32,650 nt of DNA from Candidatus Nealsoniibacteriota bacterium. GTDB taxonomy: Bacteria > Patescibacteriota > Minisyncoccia > Minisyncoccales > PWPS01. The notes below the pieces were generated by a model, which ran no database searches, was not told the DNA's origin, and worked only from the letters and a program-made list of their open reading frames with translations. The stretch's first letter is position 1. Every line of letters begins with the position of its first letter. A program made the translations under genes and the position numbers. The DNA lies in the NCBI GenBank assembly GCA_003560095.1, contig PWJI01000049.1:1-32650 (forward strand). Direction: 5' to 3'. Below are positions 15,382 to 24,193 of this stretch, piece by piece.

Positions 15382-16695
15382 TTAATCCAAGTCTCTTAAA
15401 ATATCTTCTTTTTTGGGATGAGGGTATTGTTTTGGCCCTGTTGCATTGTACCAACTGTCAACATGTTCTCCGCTATACTCACTTTCTTTTCCGTCAATAA
15501 CCTGAGTAACAACATAATAATAAATCGCCTGCATTCCAACCCCCATATCCATAAATTCCTCTTTGGTGCTAACACCAACCTTATTATAAGGTCCTTCGTG
15601 GTTTAGTGATCGGTAAATATTATACTGCTCAATTCCTCCCCTATCCGTTTCCCATTCAAGAACTATAGTTGCTTGCTGATTTTTTATTTTCGCCTCTTTG
15701 GTTTGCAAATTAAAAGGGGTTGGCTCCAAGTTCATTGTTATTTTAATCTCTCTACTATACCCACTCTCTTTACCGTCAACAATTTGAGTAACTGCCATAT
15801 AATAAGTTTCTTTATACTCAAGTCCTGAAATTATACCGTAGTCTTTTGTGGTATGTCCGTACATTTCGTAGTCTCTTGACGCTTTCCCTTTATAAGCAAC
15901 ATATCTTTGAACATCTTCATCTTTATCCCAAGTAAGTAAAACCTCTCCGTAAGCTATTACTCTTGCCTGAAAATTTTGTGGGGCATCTTCCGCTCCTTCG
16001 GGCTCTTCAGGATCTTCCGGGTCATCATCATCGGGTTCTATGGGGTCAGGGTCGGAATCATCGTCATCGGTGTCATCATCAGGGTCTGTGGATTTTTCAT
16101 AATCATCTATTTTCTCTCTTAATTTTATAATATCTTCCAATATGAGCAAAAGCTCTCTTTTAATCTCTAAAAGTTTCTCTCTTTTGCTTAATTTAATTAC
16201 AACCTCTCCTTCTAATATTTTGTTAAGTTTTTTTTGTGTTTGTATTGCCGCTATGCCCGTAGGCTCAGTAATTCCCCAAGGATGAAGTATCTCTTCTTTA
16301 TATTTTTCTTGAAATTTTTTAACGGCATTTTTTGTAATGTTTCCAAAACGCTTAACTTCTTTTCCGGGAGAACCTATCCCCGACTCAGCAAGTCTTGTCT
16401 GGGGATCGGCATTCAATATTATTTGCATATAAAAAACTTCTTTTCCATAATCTTCGTACCTTATGGGCGTGGTCTCCGCAAAACGAAAATCAGAAGGAAT
16501 TCGCGGAAAGGATGCCAATATATCCTCCTTGCCGTCAATAATTATATGAGTATCTCTTTCTATTTCATAAACCCTTTCTTTTATTTCTTGAAAGTCTTTT
16601 TTTATTTCTTCCTTTTCGCTGGCAATTGCAAAAGAAAAGCTAAAAGAAAAAAACAAACAAACCAAAAAGCTTTTTACTAGTAAATTTTTAATCAT
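15382..16695 (-). CDS. Exported peptidoglycan-binding protein with two fibronectin type III-like domains
   Basis: 437 residues. The signal peptide (residues about 1-26) ends in SFAIAS. A short helix is followed by the PGBD module at about 70-165 (FYMQIILNADPQTRLAESG, then FQEKYKEEILHPWGITEPTG). A coiled segment leads to a strongly acidic Asp/Pro hinge at about 204-240. Two Fn3-like domains follow: one opening APQNFQARVIAYGEVLLTWD and a second opening TPFNLQTKEAKIKNQQATIV. Both repeat the phrase YY..VTQ..DGKESEYS. The design is a wall anchor, an extended acidic spacer and two outward-facing adhesion or binding domains. No enzyme domain is seen. Upstream is a 38-bp AT-rich gap without Shine-Dalgarno. 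Confidence 0.87.
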   Translation of the reverse strand: MIKNLLVKSFLVCLFFSFSFSFAIASEKEEIKKDFQEIKERVYEIERDTHIIIDGKEDILASFPRIPSDFRFAETTPIRYEDYGKEVFYMQIILNADPQTRLAESGIGSPGKEVKRFGNITKNAVKKFQEKYKEEILHPWGITEPTGIAAIQTQKKLNKILEGEVVIKLSKREKLLEIKRELLLILEDIIKLREKIDDYEKSTDPDDDTDDDDSDPDPIEPDDDDPEDPEEPEGAEDAPQNFQARVIAYGEVLLTWDKDEDVQRYVAYKGKASRDYEMYGHTTKDYGIISGLEYKETYYMAVTQIVDGKESGYSREIKITMNLEPTPFNLQTKEAKIKNQQATIVLEWETDRGGIEQYNIYRSLNHEGPYNKVGVSTKEEFMDMGVGMQAIYYYVVTQVIDGKESEYSGEHVDSWYNATGPKQYPHPKKEDILRDLD

Positions 16696-16733
16696 GTCTT
16701 TGTAATTAAAATTTTTAATTTAAATTTATGTTT

Positions 16734-17918
16734 TTAGCTGTTTTTTTCAGTTATTTTTTTGGCAACAATTTCAGCGGTAACTACAGCTGTTTCAAGCCAA
16801 GGGTAGTAATAATAATCTCCACAAAGATAAGCCCCTTCAGTGTCTGTTTCCATTTCCGGAACTCTGTCTCCGGGGCCAATCACCGGCATGGCGGGAGAAA
16901 GACTCTCCTCTTCAACAACTTTGTGTTTATTATATAGTTTGCTCAAATCAACCTCTTTATTCATATCTGCCGGATAAACAAGCTGATAATAAGGAAAAAC
17001 ATTAAAAACAGCCTTAAGGTTTGCCTTATTTCCGGGCATTCCTATCATAAATTTTATCTCAGGCCTTTTTAGTTCTCCTTCAACGAAAAGACATTTGGAT
17101 TCCGGATAATCAATGTCACTCTCTATATTTAGCTCCGGAAATATTTTTTCCGTTATATTTAGAGGTGTTGCAAAAACAACATTTTCCACCCTATCTTCTT
17201 TTTCTCCCTCTTTGTAGTAAGAAACAACAAATTCATCGTTTTCTTTTCTTACATTTTCCACGTTAGCTGATTTTACAATTTCCCCTCCTTTTTCCAAGAT
17301 TATTTTTTCCAAAACATTGGTCACTGCCATAATATTGTTCTCCTCGAAGCCAAAAGCTTTTCCGGTTCCAAGTTCATTGGCAAAACGCATATGAGAAATT
17401 CCAAACTCCGCACTTATTTTACTTAAATCTTCTTCGTACGTAAAAATCATCATCGGCTCTACAACCATCTTCCTTACAGTGTCAGGGCAAACTTTTAGAT
17501 ATTCCTCAAAAGAAATATCTCTTAGCTCTTTAAGTTTGGGATCAAATTTTTCAATATTAAACTCCAACCCGTTAACAAAAGCATTTAATCTTATGAAAGC
17601 TATCATATCCCCCATGGAAAAGGTTTTTAAAGAAATAAGAGGAAGTTTGTCCATTGTTATAACACTATCATCGGGAGCAAAAAATGCTTGCTCTTTTTTA
17701 AAAAGAGGAACTTTTAGCTCTTCAAGTTCCAGCTCTTTAATAAGAGAAGTGAGCCTTGGATGAAAACTTTCCGTGGCTACCGCTCCGCAATAAGGTACTC
17801 TTCCTCCTATGGAAGCTTTTTTTTCAAAAACTACGGGAGAAAATCCTTTTTCAATGAGGCGGTAAGCACAAACCAAGCCGCCAATTCCTCCGCCGATAAT
17901 TCCTATTTTTTTATTCAT
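16734..17918 (-). CDS. FAD-dependent amine oxidase/phytoene desaturase-like oxidoreductase
   Basis: 394 residues. The N-terminus is a Rossmann FAD-binding motif, IGIIGGGIGGLVCAYRLIEKG, followed by FEKKASIGGR, the GxGGR-type second motif of the amine oxidase superfamily. The C-terminal FAD segment is YLCGDYYYYPWLETAVVTAE. The overall form fits the protoporphyrinogen oxidase / desaturase / hydroxysqualene dehydroxylase group, but no heme or carotenoid genes are near and the substrate is open. Cytoplasmic or membrane-associated. It is flanked on both sides by wall-protein genes in the same direction, an odd setting for a soluble flavoenzyme. There is no Shine-Dalgarno. Confidence 0.85.
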   Translation of the reverse strand: MNKKIGIIGGGIGGLVCAYRLIEKGFSPVVFEKKASIGGRVPYCGAVATESFHPRLTSLIKELELEELKVPLFKKEQAFFAPDDSVITMDKLPLISLKTFSMGDMIAFIRLNAFVNGLEFNIEKFDPKLKELRDISFEEYLKVCPDTVRKMVVEPMMIFTYEEDLSKISAEFGISHMRFANELGTGKAFGFEENNIMAVTNVLEKIILEKGGEIVKSANVENVRKENDEFVVSYYKEGEKEDRVENVVFATPLNITEKIFPELNIESDIDYPESKCLFVEGELKRPEIKFMIGMPGNKANLKAVFNVFPYYQLVYPADMNKEVDLSKLYNKHKVVEEESLSPAMPVIGPGDRVPEMETDTEGAYLCGDYYYYPWLETAVVTAEIVAKKITEKNS

Positions 17919-18027
17919 ATTTTAAAAACTTTACTTTTTTATTTAAAGCAAAATTGTTACTTTTACTTATCATTATTATAACAAAAATAAATAAACAAAC
18001 AAATAAAAAACAACCCCTAAAAAAAGA

Positions 18028-18061
18028 CCGCGACTTAGGGTATTAAAACCCTAAATCGCGG
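18028..18061 (-). terminator. Strong terminator of the surface-protein gene
   Basis: CCGCGA-TTAGGGT and ACCCTAA-TCGCGG form a 13-bp stem with one mismatch and a TATTAAA-type loop. On the minus strand it is followed by TCTTTTTTT. It separates the gene at 18078 from the FAD enzyme gene. Confidence 0.85.
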
Positions 18062-18077
18062 CCCTCTTAAGTCAAGT

Positions 18078-20093
18078 CTACCAATAAAGGCTTACTCTTC
18101 CTGTCTTTAGATCTTCGACAAAAAATCCTTTCCATTCAAACTCCATCGCGTCGCCATTTTCGTCTTTTACTATCCATCTTAGCGCGCTCACCTCAAATCT
18201 ATTTCTTTCACTTGCATTTATCGACTCAAGTCCTATTTCAACATCTCTTTCATTCCCTGCTAAAACATAATAATAATCTCCCGTAAGTCCTAGAGGATTG
18301 GTTTTAGATCTTGCTTTGCTTGTAAAGCTGGCAAAAGAAAGATCAAATCCTTCAATATCAACAGCTCCTTCGTTTGCGTTTTTGACATCTTCTTTTTTCT
18401 CAAAATAGATATCTCCGCCTACTGCCTTTATTTTAAATTCAATCTCTCCGGCTGCACGATCATCACTTCCTTTGGTAATCTCTACTCTTTCAATGTCGGT
18501 ATTTGTCAATACTATCTCCGGGGCAATAACATAGAGGTGTTGCTTATAGCCGTTTACATCCCTATCTATTCCCACATCATTATCGTTTATGTCATACCCC
18601 GTTTTTTCGTTATCTCCTTTGTTTAATACCGCTCTAAGAGAGGCCCCTTGATCAGAAATTTTCGTTCTTAGTACGTCTGCTTTAAGCACAAACGTTTCTG
18701 TTTTTCCTTTAGGTATTTCTATAGACATTCCCGCAAAAACCGTCTCTCCATCAGAAGAATTTACCGATGCCGTTTTTACCCTTTCAGATCCTTTATAAAG
18801 CATTGCATTTTGTAATATCTGAGAAAGAGCAAGTGATGTATTTTCTTCTTCAATAAAGAAAGTTAAATCGTTTATCTCTACATCGGAGTGCTTAGCGGTG
18901 ACAGTAAATCTAAGAAGCTCTACTTGAGTTCGATTTTTTTCGCTTACCATTGCTACTCCTTCTCGAAGATTGTCAGCATCTCTTCTTACTTCCAAAGCAC
19001 CTATTTCTTCTCCCGTGAAAGTGAAAGTTCTTCTTATGGCACTTCCTCCGGCATATTGAGATATTCCTGCTTCATCTATTCCTCTAATTGCCATAGAGTC
19101 CGTAAAGCCAATTTCCAAAACCTTTGTTTCATCTCTTCCTGTTCCTGTTATCTCTACTATTAAATCCTTATACTCTCCCTCGGAAACTTTAAGATCAATG
19201 TTGCTAAATCGAATGTATTTATCGTCTCTTCCCGGGTTAGAAGTGCTAAGAGTTATGTCTTGAAGTTTTTTATCTTCCGTATAAAGAGCTACATTAGCCA
19301 CATACCTTCTAAATTCAGTCGCTGTTACAGAATGAGTTCCGGAATGATTAAAGTAAAGATCCACCCTTCTAATATCAATATCGGAATCTTCTGCCTTTAT
19401 GCGAAAAAGAGCTACTTGTGCTTTTCCGTTTGCGGGCACTTCCTCATCAATGATATCCGATCTAAGTTCTACAGAAAGAACTCCTTCTTCTCCGGTTGCA
19501 GGCTTATCAATCGCATCCACTCTCTCTCGAAGATCTTTTATCGCTTTATTAATCTCCTCTAATGCTTTAACAACCTCAGCTAAAGAGGAACCGGGATCTT
19601 CTTTGGTGGGTGCCCCTTTGCTTAAAATAGTATTAAGCTTTGCTCTGGTTTGGACTCCGACAAAGCCGGTCGGCGAAGTAAGACCGATAGGAGCTAAAAT
19701 TTCCGAAGAATATTTGCTCTGAAACTTTCTTACTGCTCCTTGAGTAATAGGGCCAAAGTATTCCGTTTCGTTCCCCGGAGATCCGGGACCGGTTTGAGTC
19801 AATCTTGTATCGGCATCGGAATTTAGCACTATTTGAAGATGCTTTACGTCCGCTCCACGTGCGCCAATTCCCATATTACGCGTAAAGGTAAATCCCGAAG
19901 GAACTCCCTCTATTGTTTTGACGGTTTCTACTCCTTCCGTCTTCCCCTTGATTTCCGCTTGAATGCTTTCGAGCATAGCTTCAATTGCGGCAATTTCTTT
20001 TTTAATGTCTGTTTCTTCTCCTCTTACTTGTGTCACGCCAAGCACGACAAAACAGAGGGAAAGAGTCAGAACACCTATAATTATTTTTTTCAT
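18078..20093 (-). CDS. Large exported surface protein with peptidoglycan-binding module; S-layer-like candidate
   Basis: 671 residues. The signal peptide (about 1-25) is followed by a coiled segment and a PGBD module at about 65-160 (VKHLQIVLNSDADTRLTQTG, FGPITQGAVRKFQSKYSSEI, TGFVGVQTRAKLN). A second helix (about 170-195) leads into about 470 residues of beta-rich sequence that look like three related domains: about 205-335, 365-490 and 525-671. Each begins with a strand containing QVALFRIKAED or QVELLRFTVTAKHSDVEI-like sequence, and the first two share an SD(I/V)(D/E)I pattern. No enzyme motif is visible. The wall anchor with repeated beta-sandwich domains and isolation behind a strong terminator would suit an abundant surface-layer or adhesion protein. 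The 5' leader of about 150 nt is predicted to be structured. No Shine-Dalgarno. Confidence 0.8.
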   Translation of the reverse strand: MKKIIIGVLTLSLCFVVLGVTQVRGEETDIKKEIAAIEAMLESIQAEIKGKTEGVETVKTIEGVPSGFTFTRNMGIGARGADVKHLQIVLNSDADTRLTQTGPGSPGNETEYFGPITQGAVRKFQSKYSSEILAPIGLTSPTGFVGVQTRAKLNTILSKGAPTKEDPGSSLAEVVKALEEINKAIKDLRERVDAIDKPATGEEGVLSVELRSDIIDEEVPANGKAQVALFRIKAEDSDIDIRRVDLYFNHSGTHSVTATEFRRYVANVALYTEDKKLQDITLSTSNPGRDDKYIRFSNIDLKVSEGEYKDLIVEITGTGRDETKVLEIGFTDSMAIRGIDEAGISQYAGGSAIRRTFTFTGEEIGALEVRRDADNLREGVAMVSEKNRTQVELLRFTVTAKHSDVEINDLTFFIEEENTSLALSQILQNAMLYKGSERVKTASVNSSDGETVFAGMSIEIPKGKTETFVLKADVLRTKISDQGASLRAVLNKGDNEKTGYDINDNDVGIDRDVNGYKQHLYVIAPEIVLTNTDIERVEITKGSDDRAAGEIEFKIKAVGGDIYFEKKEDVKNANEGAVDIEGFDLSFASFTSKARSKTNPLGLTGDYYYVLAGNERDVEIGLESINASERNRFEVSALRWIVKDENGDAMEFEWKGFFVEDLKTGRVSLYW

Positions 20094-20135
20094 ATTTTTG
20101 TTGATTTATTAACGACTCTTAATTAATACTGTTTT

Positions 20136-20250
20136 GCCGCTGTCGACCTCTTTCTTTTCGTATCCGTAAAACGCTCGATTAGAAATTAGCGGCTCTTTTC
20201 CGGCAGGTTTGCCTAAAATCCGCAAACCCCATGTGTCTTAAAGATAAGAC
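20136..20250 (-). promoter_or_regulatory. Predicted structured leader upstream of the S-layer-like gene
   Basis: On the minus strand three stems succeed each other: GTCTTA-TCTT-TAAGAC (20250-20235), GGTTTGC-9 nt-GCAAACC (20228-20206) and GCCGCT...AGCGGC (20193-20136), the last enclosing a small CGT/ACG stem. This would lie in the 5' UTR of the gene starting at 20093. No known riboswitch is recognised. The first stem could also act on the plus strand as a weak terminator, since a T run follows it. Confidence 0.4.
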
Positions 20251-20320
20251 GTCCTTTTTTGTTTTTTGTTACATATCTTAAAAAGCCCTACGTCCTTGCC
20301 TTTAAAAAATTAAATTAAGC

Positions 20321-20329
20321 TGGTATAAT
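20321..20329 (+). promoter_or_regulatory. Extended -10 promoter of the 130-residue gene
   Basis: TGGTATAAT is an extended -10 with TTTAAA as a weak -35 about 17 bases upstream. The start would be near 20336, about 50 bases before the GTG at 20388. Confidence 0.55.
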
Positions 20330-20387
20330 ATAAACAGTACCCTCTCATAAAAGGCGAAAAGAAGCGTCAAATAAGGAGGTTTTTGCT

Positions 20388-20780
20388 GTGAAAAGCAAAA
20401 AAGAGCAAGACGGTTACCGGCCGAGAGTCGATGAAATAGATTTTGATGAAAAAGCCACCGAAAAAATGGGGCTAATACTCGAAAACATTCTTTGCAAAGA
20501 TGTAAGTAAAATAACAGAAAGAGAAGTTGACATAATAAAATATGCAAAAAATGTTATTCTATTTAGAAAAGGATTGCTCGGCTGGGAAAATTTCCAGGAA
20601 AAAACAGAAAAAATACGACAAAACGAAGGAAAGAAAAACACTCTTGCGCTCTCTCTTTGGATAAGGGGAGCAAGAAGCAGTAAAAAAGAACTACTTTCTT
20701 TAGAAGAGCTAGAAGAGCTTGATGAGAGGGTTGAAGAAAAATTATCAAAAATAAACGACGCTTCTTTTTTGCACTCTTAA
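20388..20780 (+). CDS. Small helical protein of unknown function
   Basis: 130 residues, highly charged, no signal peptide and no membrane span. The family is not recognised. The GTG start is supported by AAGGAGG eight bases upstream and an extended -10 promoter, and a strong terminator follows, so this is a monocistronic gene. The sequence is predicted mostly helical, with a basic central part (ILFRKGLLGWENFQEKTEKI) and an acidic C-terminal helix (LSLEELEELDERVEEKLSKI). It is divergent from the S-layer-like gene. Its Shine-Dalgarno and alternative start match the other small unknown plus-strand genes at 24832 and 28146. Confidence 0.7.
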   Translation: MKSKKEQDGYRPRVDEIDFDEKATEKMGLILENILCKDVSKITEREVDIIKYAKNVILFRKGLLGWENFQEKTEKIRQNEGKKNTLALSLWIRGARSSKKELLSLEELEELDERVEEKLSKINDASFLHS

Positions 20781-20803
20781 GGGCGCATACAAAGTGCCCC
20801 AAT

Positions 20804-20833
20804 TTAAAAAGGCGCTTTATGCGCCTTTTTTTT
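20804..20833. terminator. Bidirectional terminator between convergent genes
   Basis: AAAAAGGCGC, loop TTTAT, GCGCCTTTTTTTT forms a strong hairpin with T runs in both directions. It ends the plus-strand gene at 20388 and the minus-strand subtilisin gene. Confidence 0.9.
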
Positions 20834-20837
20834 AAAA

Positions 20838-23800
20838 TCAAATATTTTTAATTTGCCTTTCGATTCTTTCTTGAATGTTTTGTGCTTTCTCTTTTATTTC
20901 TAAAAGAGAACCTCTTATGCCTTCTTCCAGGCCTGCTCTTTGAGTGAGACTTATAAGATTTGAAAGAGAGTCGCTCACTCTGCTTGCCCGCTTTTTTTGA
21001 TTATTTAATTTATCTAACTTTTCCTCTCTTTCCTCTATTTCTTTTTCAATTCTTTTTTCAATATTTTGTGCCGTTTCTAAGACACTAAAAACCGCATCTC
21101 TTATCTCCCCACTTTGCCCGGAAACAGCTCTTTGTAAATTTTCTATCGCTTTTTTTATTCCACCAAGTCTTTCTCTTTGTTTTATTAAATCGGAAAGTGA
21201 AGTTTTTGGCTTTTCTTCTTCTTTTTCATCATCGTCATCGTCATTTTCATCGTCATCGTCATTGTCATTACTGCTACCTCCTCCGCCTCCTCCACTTCCA
21301 CCTGAAGAAGGCGGAGGAGTAGGCTCCATTTTAAAGCTAACCGTTCTATCACCGCTAACCGAAAAACTACCTTCATAATCTTCATAATTAGCTCTTGTTG
21401 CGGTAAACCGATAACTTCCCTCTTCAAGATTTATCAGGGCCTCTCCATCAAAATCAGTTTCAATAGTATCTCCTACTTGTCCTCCGTTTTCTTCTTCATC
21501 CCTATAAACATCTATAGAAACATATTCCAATAAATCTTGTTCTTTAAAAGTAACCGTATAAAGCTTAACTGTGGCGGTTATTGTAATACTGTCTTTTTTT
21601 TCGTTATCACACGCCGAAATTACCGATATTTCGCTACTTCCTTCGCTTTTTAGCGCCTTTATAAGGCCTTCTTGACTCACAGTAACAACGTCTGCGTTTT
21701 CAGACTCCCAAAAGACATCTTTATTAAAAGCTCTTGCCGGCTCCAAGGTAAACGTTAGCTGTACTTCATCTCCTTCCATAAGCTCTTTATCGTCTTCGTT
21801 TATACTTACACTCTCTACTTTTGTTTCTTGGGGCACAAAAGAAATTAATCTTTCTACGCCATCAATAAGAGCTCTTGCCGTATGGGTTACGTTTTCCTCT
21901 ACCGGTGTTTGCGTGTCGGGCTTATAGTAAAAAAGATTTCCTTCTGAAAAAGTAACTGTTTCCACTATGTCAAAAAGAAGACCTTCTTTTGCATTTGTGA
22001 CCGAAAAATCTACATCATACTCCCCTTCAAGCAAATTTCCATAATTATCTTCGCCATTTTCAAAATTAAACTTAGGAACATAGCCCAAAGAAGCATCTTC
22101 TTTTGATAAATCAAAAAAGCCGGCTGTTCCCGAAAACACCGAAAAAGTTTCTGTTGCTACACTATCATCAATCATATTATCTGCCGATGCAGTAGCAAAA
22201 ACATCGTAATTGGCAGCCGTTACAACCTCTCCCAAAGAAAAAGTAACCACGCTACTTTCACCTCCTGTAACCGTACCAATATCTTCTTGCTTGTCTATAA
22301 TGTAATTTTCTTCTCCTTGCTCTTTTATCTTAAAAGAAATTATTGTATTTGTTGCATCCGTATTATTTGTTTCGTTTACTATAAGAGATATATCTCCGTA
22401 ACAATATCCCGCTTGCTTGTCGGGAAAGCTTTCTGAAAAATCATCAAAAGAAAGTAACGCTTCTTTTTTTAGTGAAAAAGAAATATTAAGTTTAGTGCCG
22501 GAAACCGTAAAATCACCCTCAAAATCATAATAATTTTCTTTGCTTGCCGTAAACCAATAATCATCATCTTCAAGATAAGTAAAAGCCTCTCCGTCTTGGT
22601 TGGTAAAAAGACTGTTTTGTATCGGAGTTACTCTTTGGTCGTCATCATAAATAGAAATAGAAACGTTTTCCAAATTGTTTTCTTCAATAAAATTAACTCT
22701 TGTTACAGAAAAAGTTAATGAATTATATGCATTTATCCTTCCCGAGCCTAAAAGCCCCTTATATCCTTCGTTTTCTTCGTCAATATCATCTGCAAAATCT
22801 ATTATAATATCCCAAACCTCCCCCCTTTCAAGCTCACTATCTTTAGAAAGTATAAGCGCCGCCAGTCCGGAAACAAAAGGTGCAGCCATTGAAGTTCCAT
22901 TAATAGAGGCATATTTATTTTCCGGATAAGTGCTTAAAATTGATTTCCCCGGAGCGAAGACATCCACCCATTCTCCGTAGTTTGATCCGCCATTTGGAAA
23001 AGAAGCTTTCTTATCATCTTCGTCTGTTGCTCCCACGGAAATTACATTTTCGTAAGAATCAATAAATTCTTGACTTCCATCTTTCCCCGGATCACAGTTT
23101 TTGTCATCGTTTCCGGCAGCAAATATCACTAAGCTCCTTTCACTATTTGCATGATTTATAGCACTTTGCACTACCGCCGGAAGTTTTTCGCAGTACCCAC
23201 TTACACCCCAACTGTTATTTATAATATGTGCTCCGTTTTCGGCCGCATATCTTATTCCTTTTGCCGCCATAACAGTGTCCCCGCTTCCTTCATCGTCAAA
23301 TATCTTTACCGCCATTAGCTTGGAGCTCCAACTTACTCCGGCAACGCCTTTTTCGTTATTACCTACCGCCCCTGCAATTCCGGCAACATGAGTTCCGTGC
23401 CCATCTTTATCCATCGGATCTTTGTCATCCTCTCCAAAATCATAACCATAAGTGCATCCTCCCAAAAATTCACCATTTTCATTAACACAACTCTCTCCAT
23501 TCCACATGTTGCTTTCCAAATCCTCGTGGTTATAATCAATTCCCGAGTCAACAATAGCTATTATTATGTCGTCACTTCCCGTTTCAATATTCCACGCCTT
23601 TGGTGCCTCTATTTTTTCAAGCCCCCATTGACTTCCACTTTCAAAAAAAGGGTCGTTTGGCTCAAAGCCCTCATAAAGCTCTAAATGATAATTTAAATGA
23701 GCATATTCTATGCTTGGATGGTTTTCGTAATCTTTTACCACTTTCTTTAAATCAACATTTTCCGGAAATCTTGCTTTATAAATATTGGAAAAAGGATCTT

Positions 23801-24077
23801 CTTTTTGATTTTGTAAGCTAATCTCCCCTTTTTGAGAATTTTTAAAAAGGTTTTCTATTTCTTTCACTCCGTAGCTTTTCGCCAAATACTCCAAAGAATG
23901 AGTTCTCGCTTCTTTTTTGCTTGTAGTAATGCCAATAGTTGGTGATACTTCTTCTTTTATTTTAAAAATAATTTCTCCGGGAACATAATTTTCTTCTTTT
24001 GCAAAAGCACCCTCTGCTGAAAATATAAACCCAATAAAAAGAAATAATAAAAAAGTTTTTAAAAATTTTTTTGCCAT
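20838..24077 (-). CDS. Secreted subtilisin-like serine protease with Ig-like and acidic C-terminal regions
   Basis: 1079 residues. The signal peptide (1-26) precedes a fervidolysin/I9-like propeptide (about 30-135) beginning YVPGEIIFKIK. The S8 domain has the full triad: Asp177 in IVDSGIDYNHEDL, His227 in GHGTHVAGIAG and Ser396 in NGTSMAAPFVSGLAALIL, with the oxyanion Asn in NNSWG. After about residue 460 there are two carboxypeptidase-regulatory-like beta domains ending in NYYDFEGDFTVSG and NYEDYEGSFSVSG, and between them a CARDB-like domain and a Big_2-like domain (WESENADVVTVSQEGLIKAL). A Gly/Ser stretch and an Asp/Glu/Asn linker lead to a C-terminal coiled coil. No sortase signal or membrane tail is seen. 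It may mature or degrade surface proteins. A TTGTCA-N17-TAATTA promoter lies close upstream. Confidence 0.92.
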   Translation of the reverse strand: MAKKFLKTFLLFLFIGFIFSAEGAFAKEENYVPGEIIFKIKEEVSPTIGITTSKKEARTHSLEYLAKSYGVKEIENLFKNSQKGEISLQNQKEDPFSNIYKARFPENVDLKKVVKDYENHPSIEYAHLNYHLELYEGFEPNDPFFESGSQWGLEKIEAPKAWNIETGSDDIIIAIVDSGIDYNHEDLESNMWNGESCVNENGEFLGGCTYGYDFGEDDKDPMDKDGHGTHVAGIAGAVGNNEKGVAGVSWSSKLMAVKIFDDEGSGDTVMAAKGIRYAAENGAHIINNSWGVSGYCEKLPAVVQSAINHANSERSLVIFAAGNDDKNCDPGKDGSQEFIDSYENVISVGATDEDDKKASFPNGGSNYGEWVDVFAPGKSILSTYPENKYASINGTSMAAPFVSGLAALILSKDSELERGEVWDIIIDFADDIDEENEGYKGLLGSGRINAYNSLTFSVTRVNFIEENNLENVSISIYDDDQRVTPIQNSLFTNQDGEAFTYLEDDDYWFTASKENYYDFEGDFTVSGTKLNISFSLKKEALLSFDDFSESFPDKQAGYCYGDISLIVNETNNTDATNTIISFKIKEQGEENYIIDKQEDIGTVTGGESSVVTFSLGEVVTAANYDVFATASADNMIDDSVATETFSVFSGTAGFFDLSKEDASLGYVPKFNFENGEDNYGNLLEGEYDVDFSVTNAKEGLLFDIVETVTFSEGNLFYYKPDTQTPVEENVTHTARALIDGVERLISFVPQETKVESVSINEDDKELMEGDEVQLTFTLEPARAFNKDVFWESENADVVTVSQEGLIKALKSEGSSEISVISACDNEKKDSITITATVKLYTVTFKEQDLLEYVSIDVYRDEEENGGQVGDTIETDFDGEALINLEEGSYRFTATRANYEDYEGSFSVSGDRTVSFKMEPTPPPSSGGSGGGGGGSSNDNDDDDENDDDDDEKEEEKPKTSLSDLIKQRERLGGIKKAIENLQRAVSGQSGEIRDAVFSVLETAQNIEKRIEKEIEEREEKLDKLNNQKKRASRVSDSLSNLISLTQRAGLEEGIRGSLLEIKEKAQNIQERIERQIKNI

Positions 24078-24093
24078 TTGTTTGTTTAATTAA

Positions 24094-24119
24094 TTATTTG
24101 CCGTTAGTCATTATGACAA
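24094..24119 (-). promoter_or_regulatory. Possible promoter of the subtilisin gene with an overlapping palindrome
   Basis: On the minus strand TTGTCA is followed 17 bases later by TAATTA, leaving 13 bases to the ATG. The 11-bp palindrome GTCATAATGAC (24107-24117) overlaps the -35 and could be an operator. The -10 is poor, so this is tentative. Confidence 0.3.
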
Positions 24120-24148
24120 AAAAAGAAAAAAAATAAAGAATCAAAAAA

Positions 24149-24168
24149 CCCCGCCTAGATTGACGGGG
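24149..24168 (-). terminator. Terminator of the acidic membrane protein gene
   Basis: CCCCGTC and GGCGGGG pair around AATCTA, with one mismatch, and are followed on the minus strand by TTTTTTGATT. It isolates the gene at 24194 from the subtilisin gene. Confidence 0.85.
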
Positions 24169-24193
24169 CTTCTTTTAGGCTTTAAAGTGTCTC

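Noticed and set aside
20136-20250. Cyclic-di-GMP-I type riboswitch, suggested by GGCAAACC and a following GGAAA
   Set aside because: GCAAACC is used in a simple hairpin with GGTTTGC, and the second conserved part (GG.CGCAAAGCC, tetraloop receptor) is missing.
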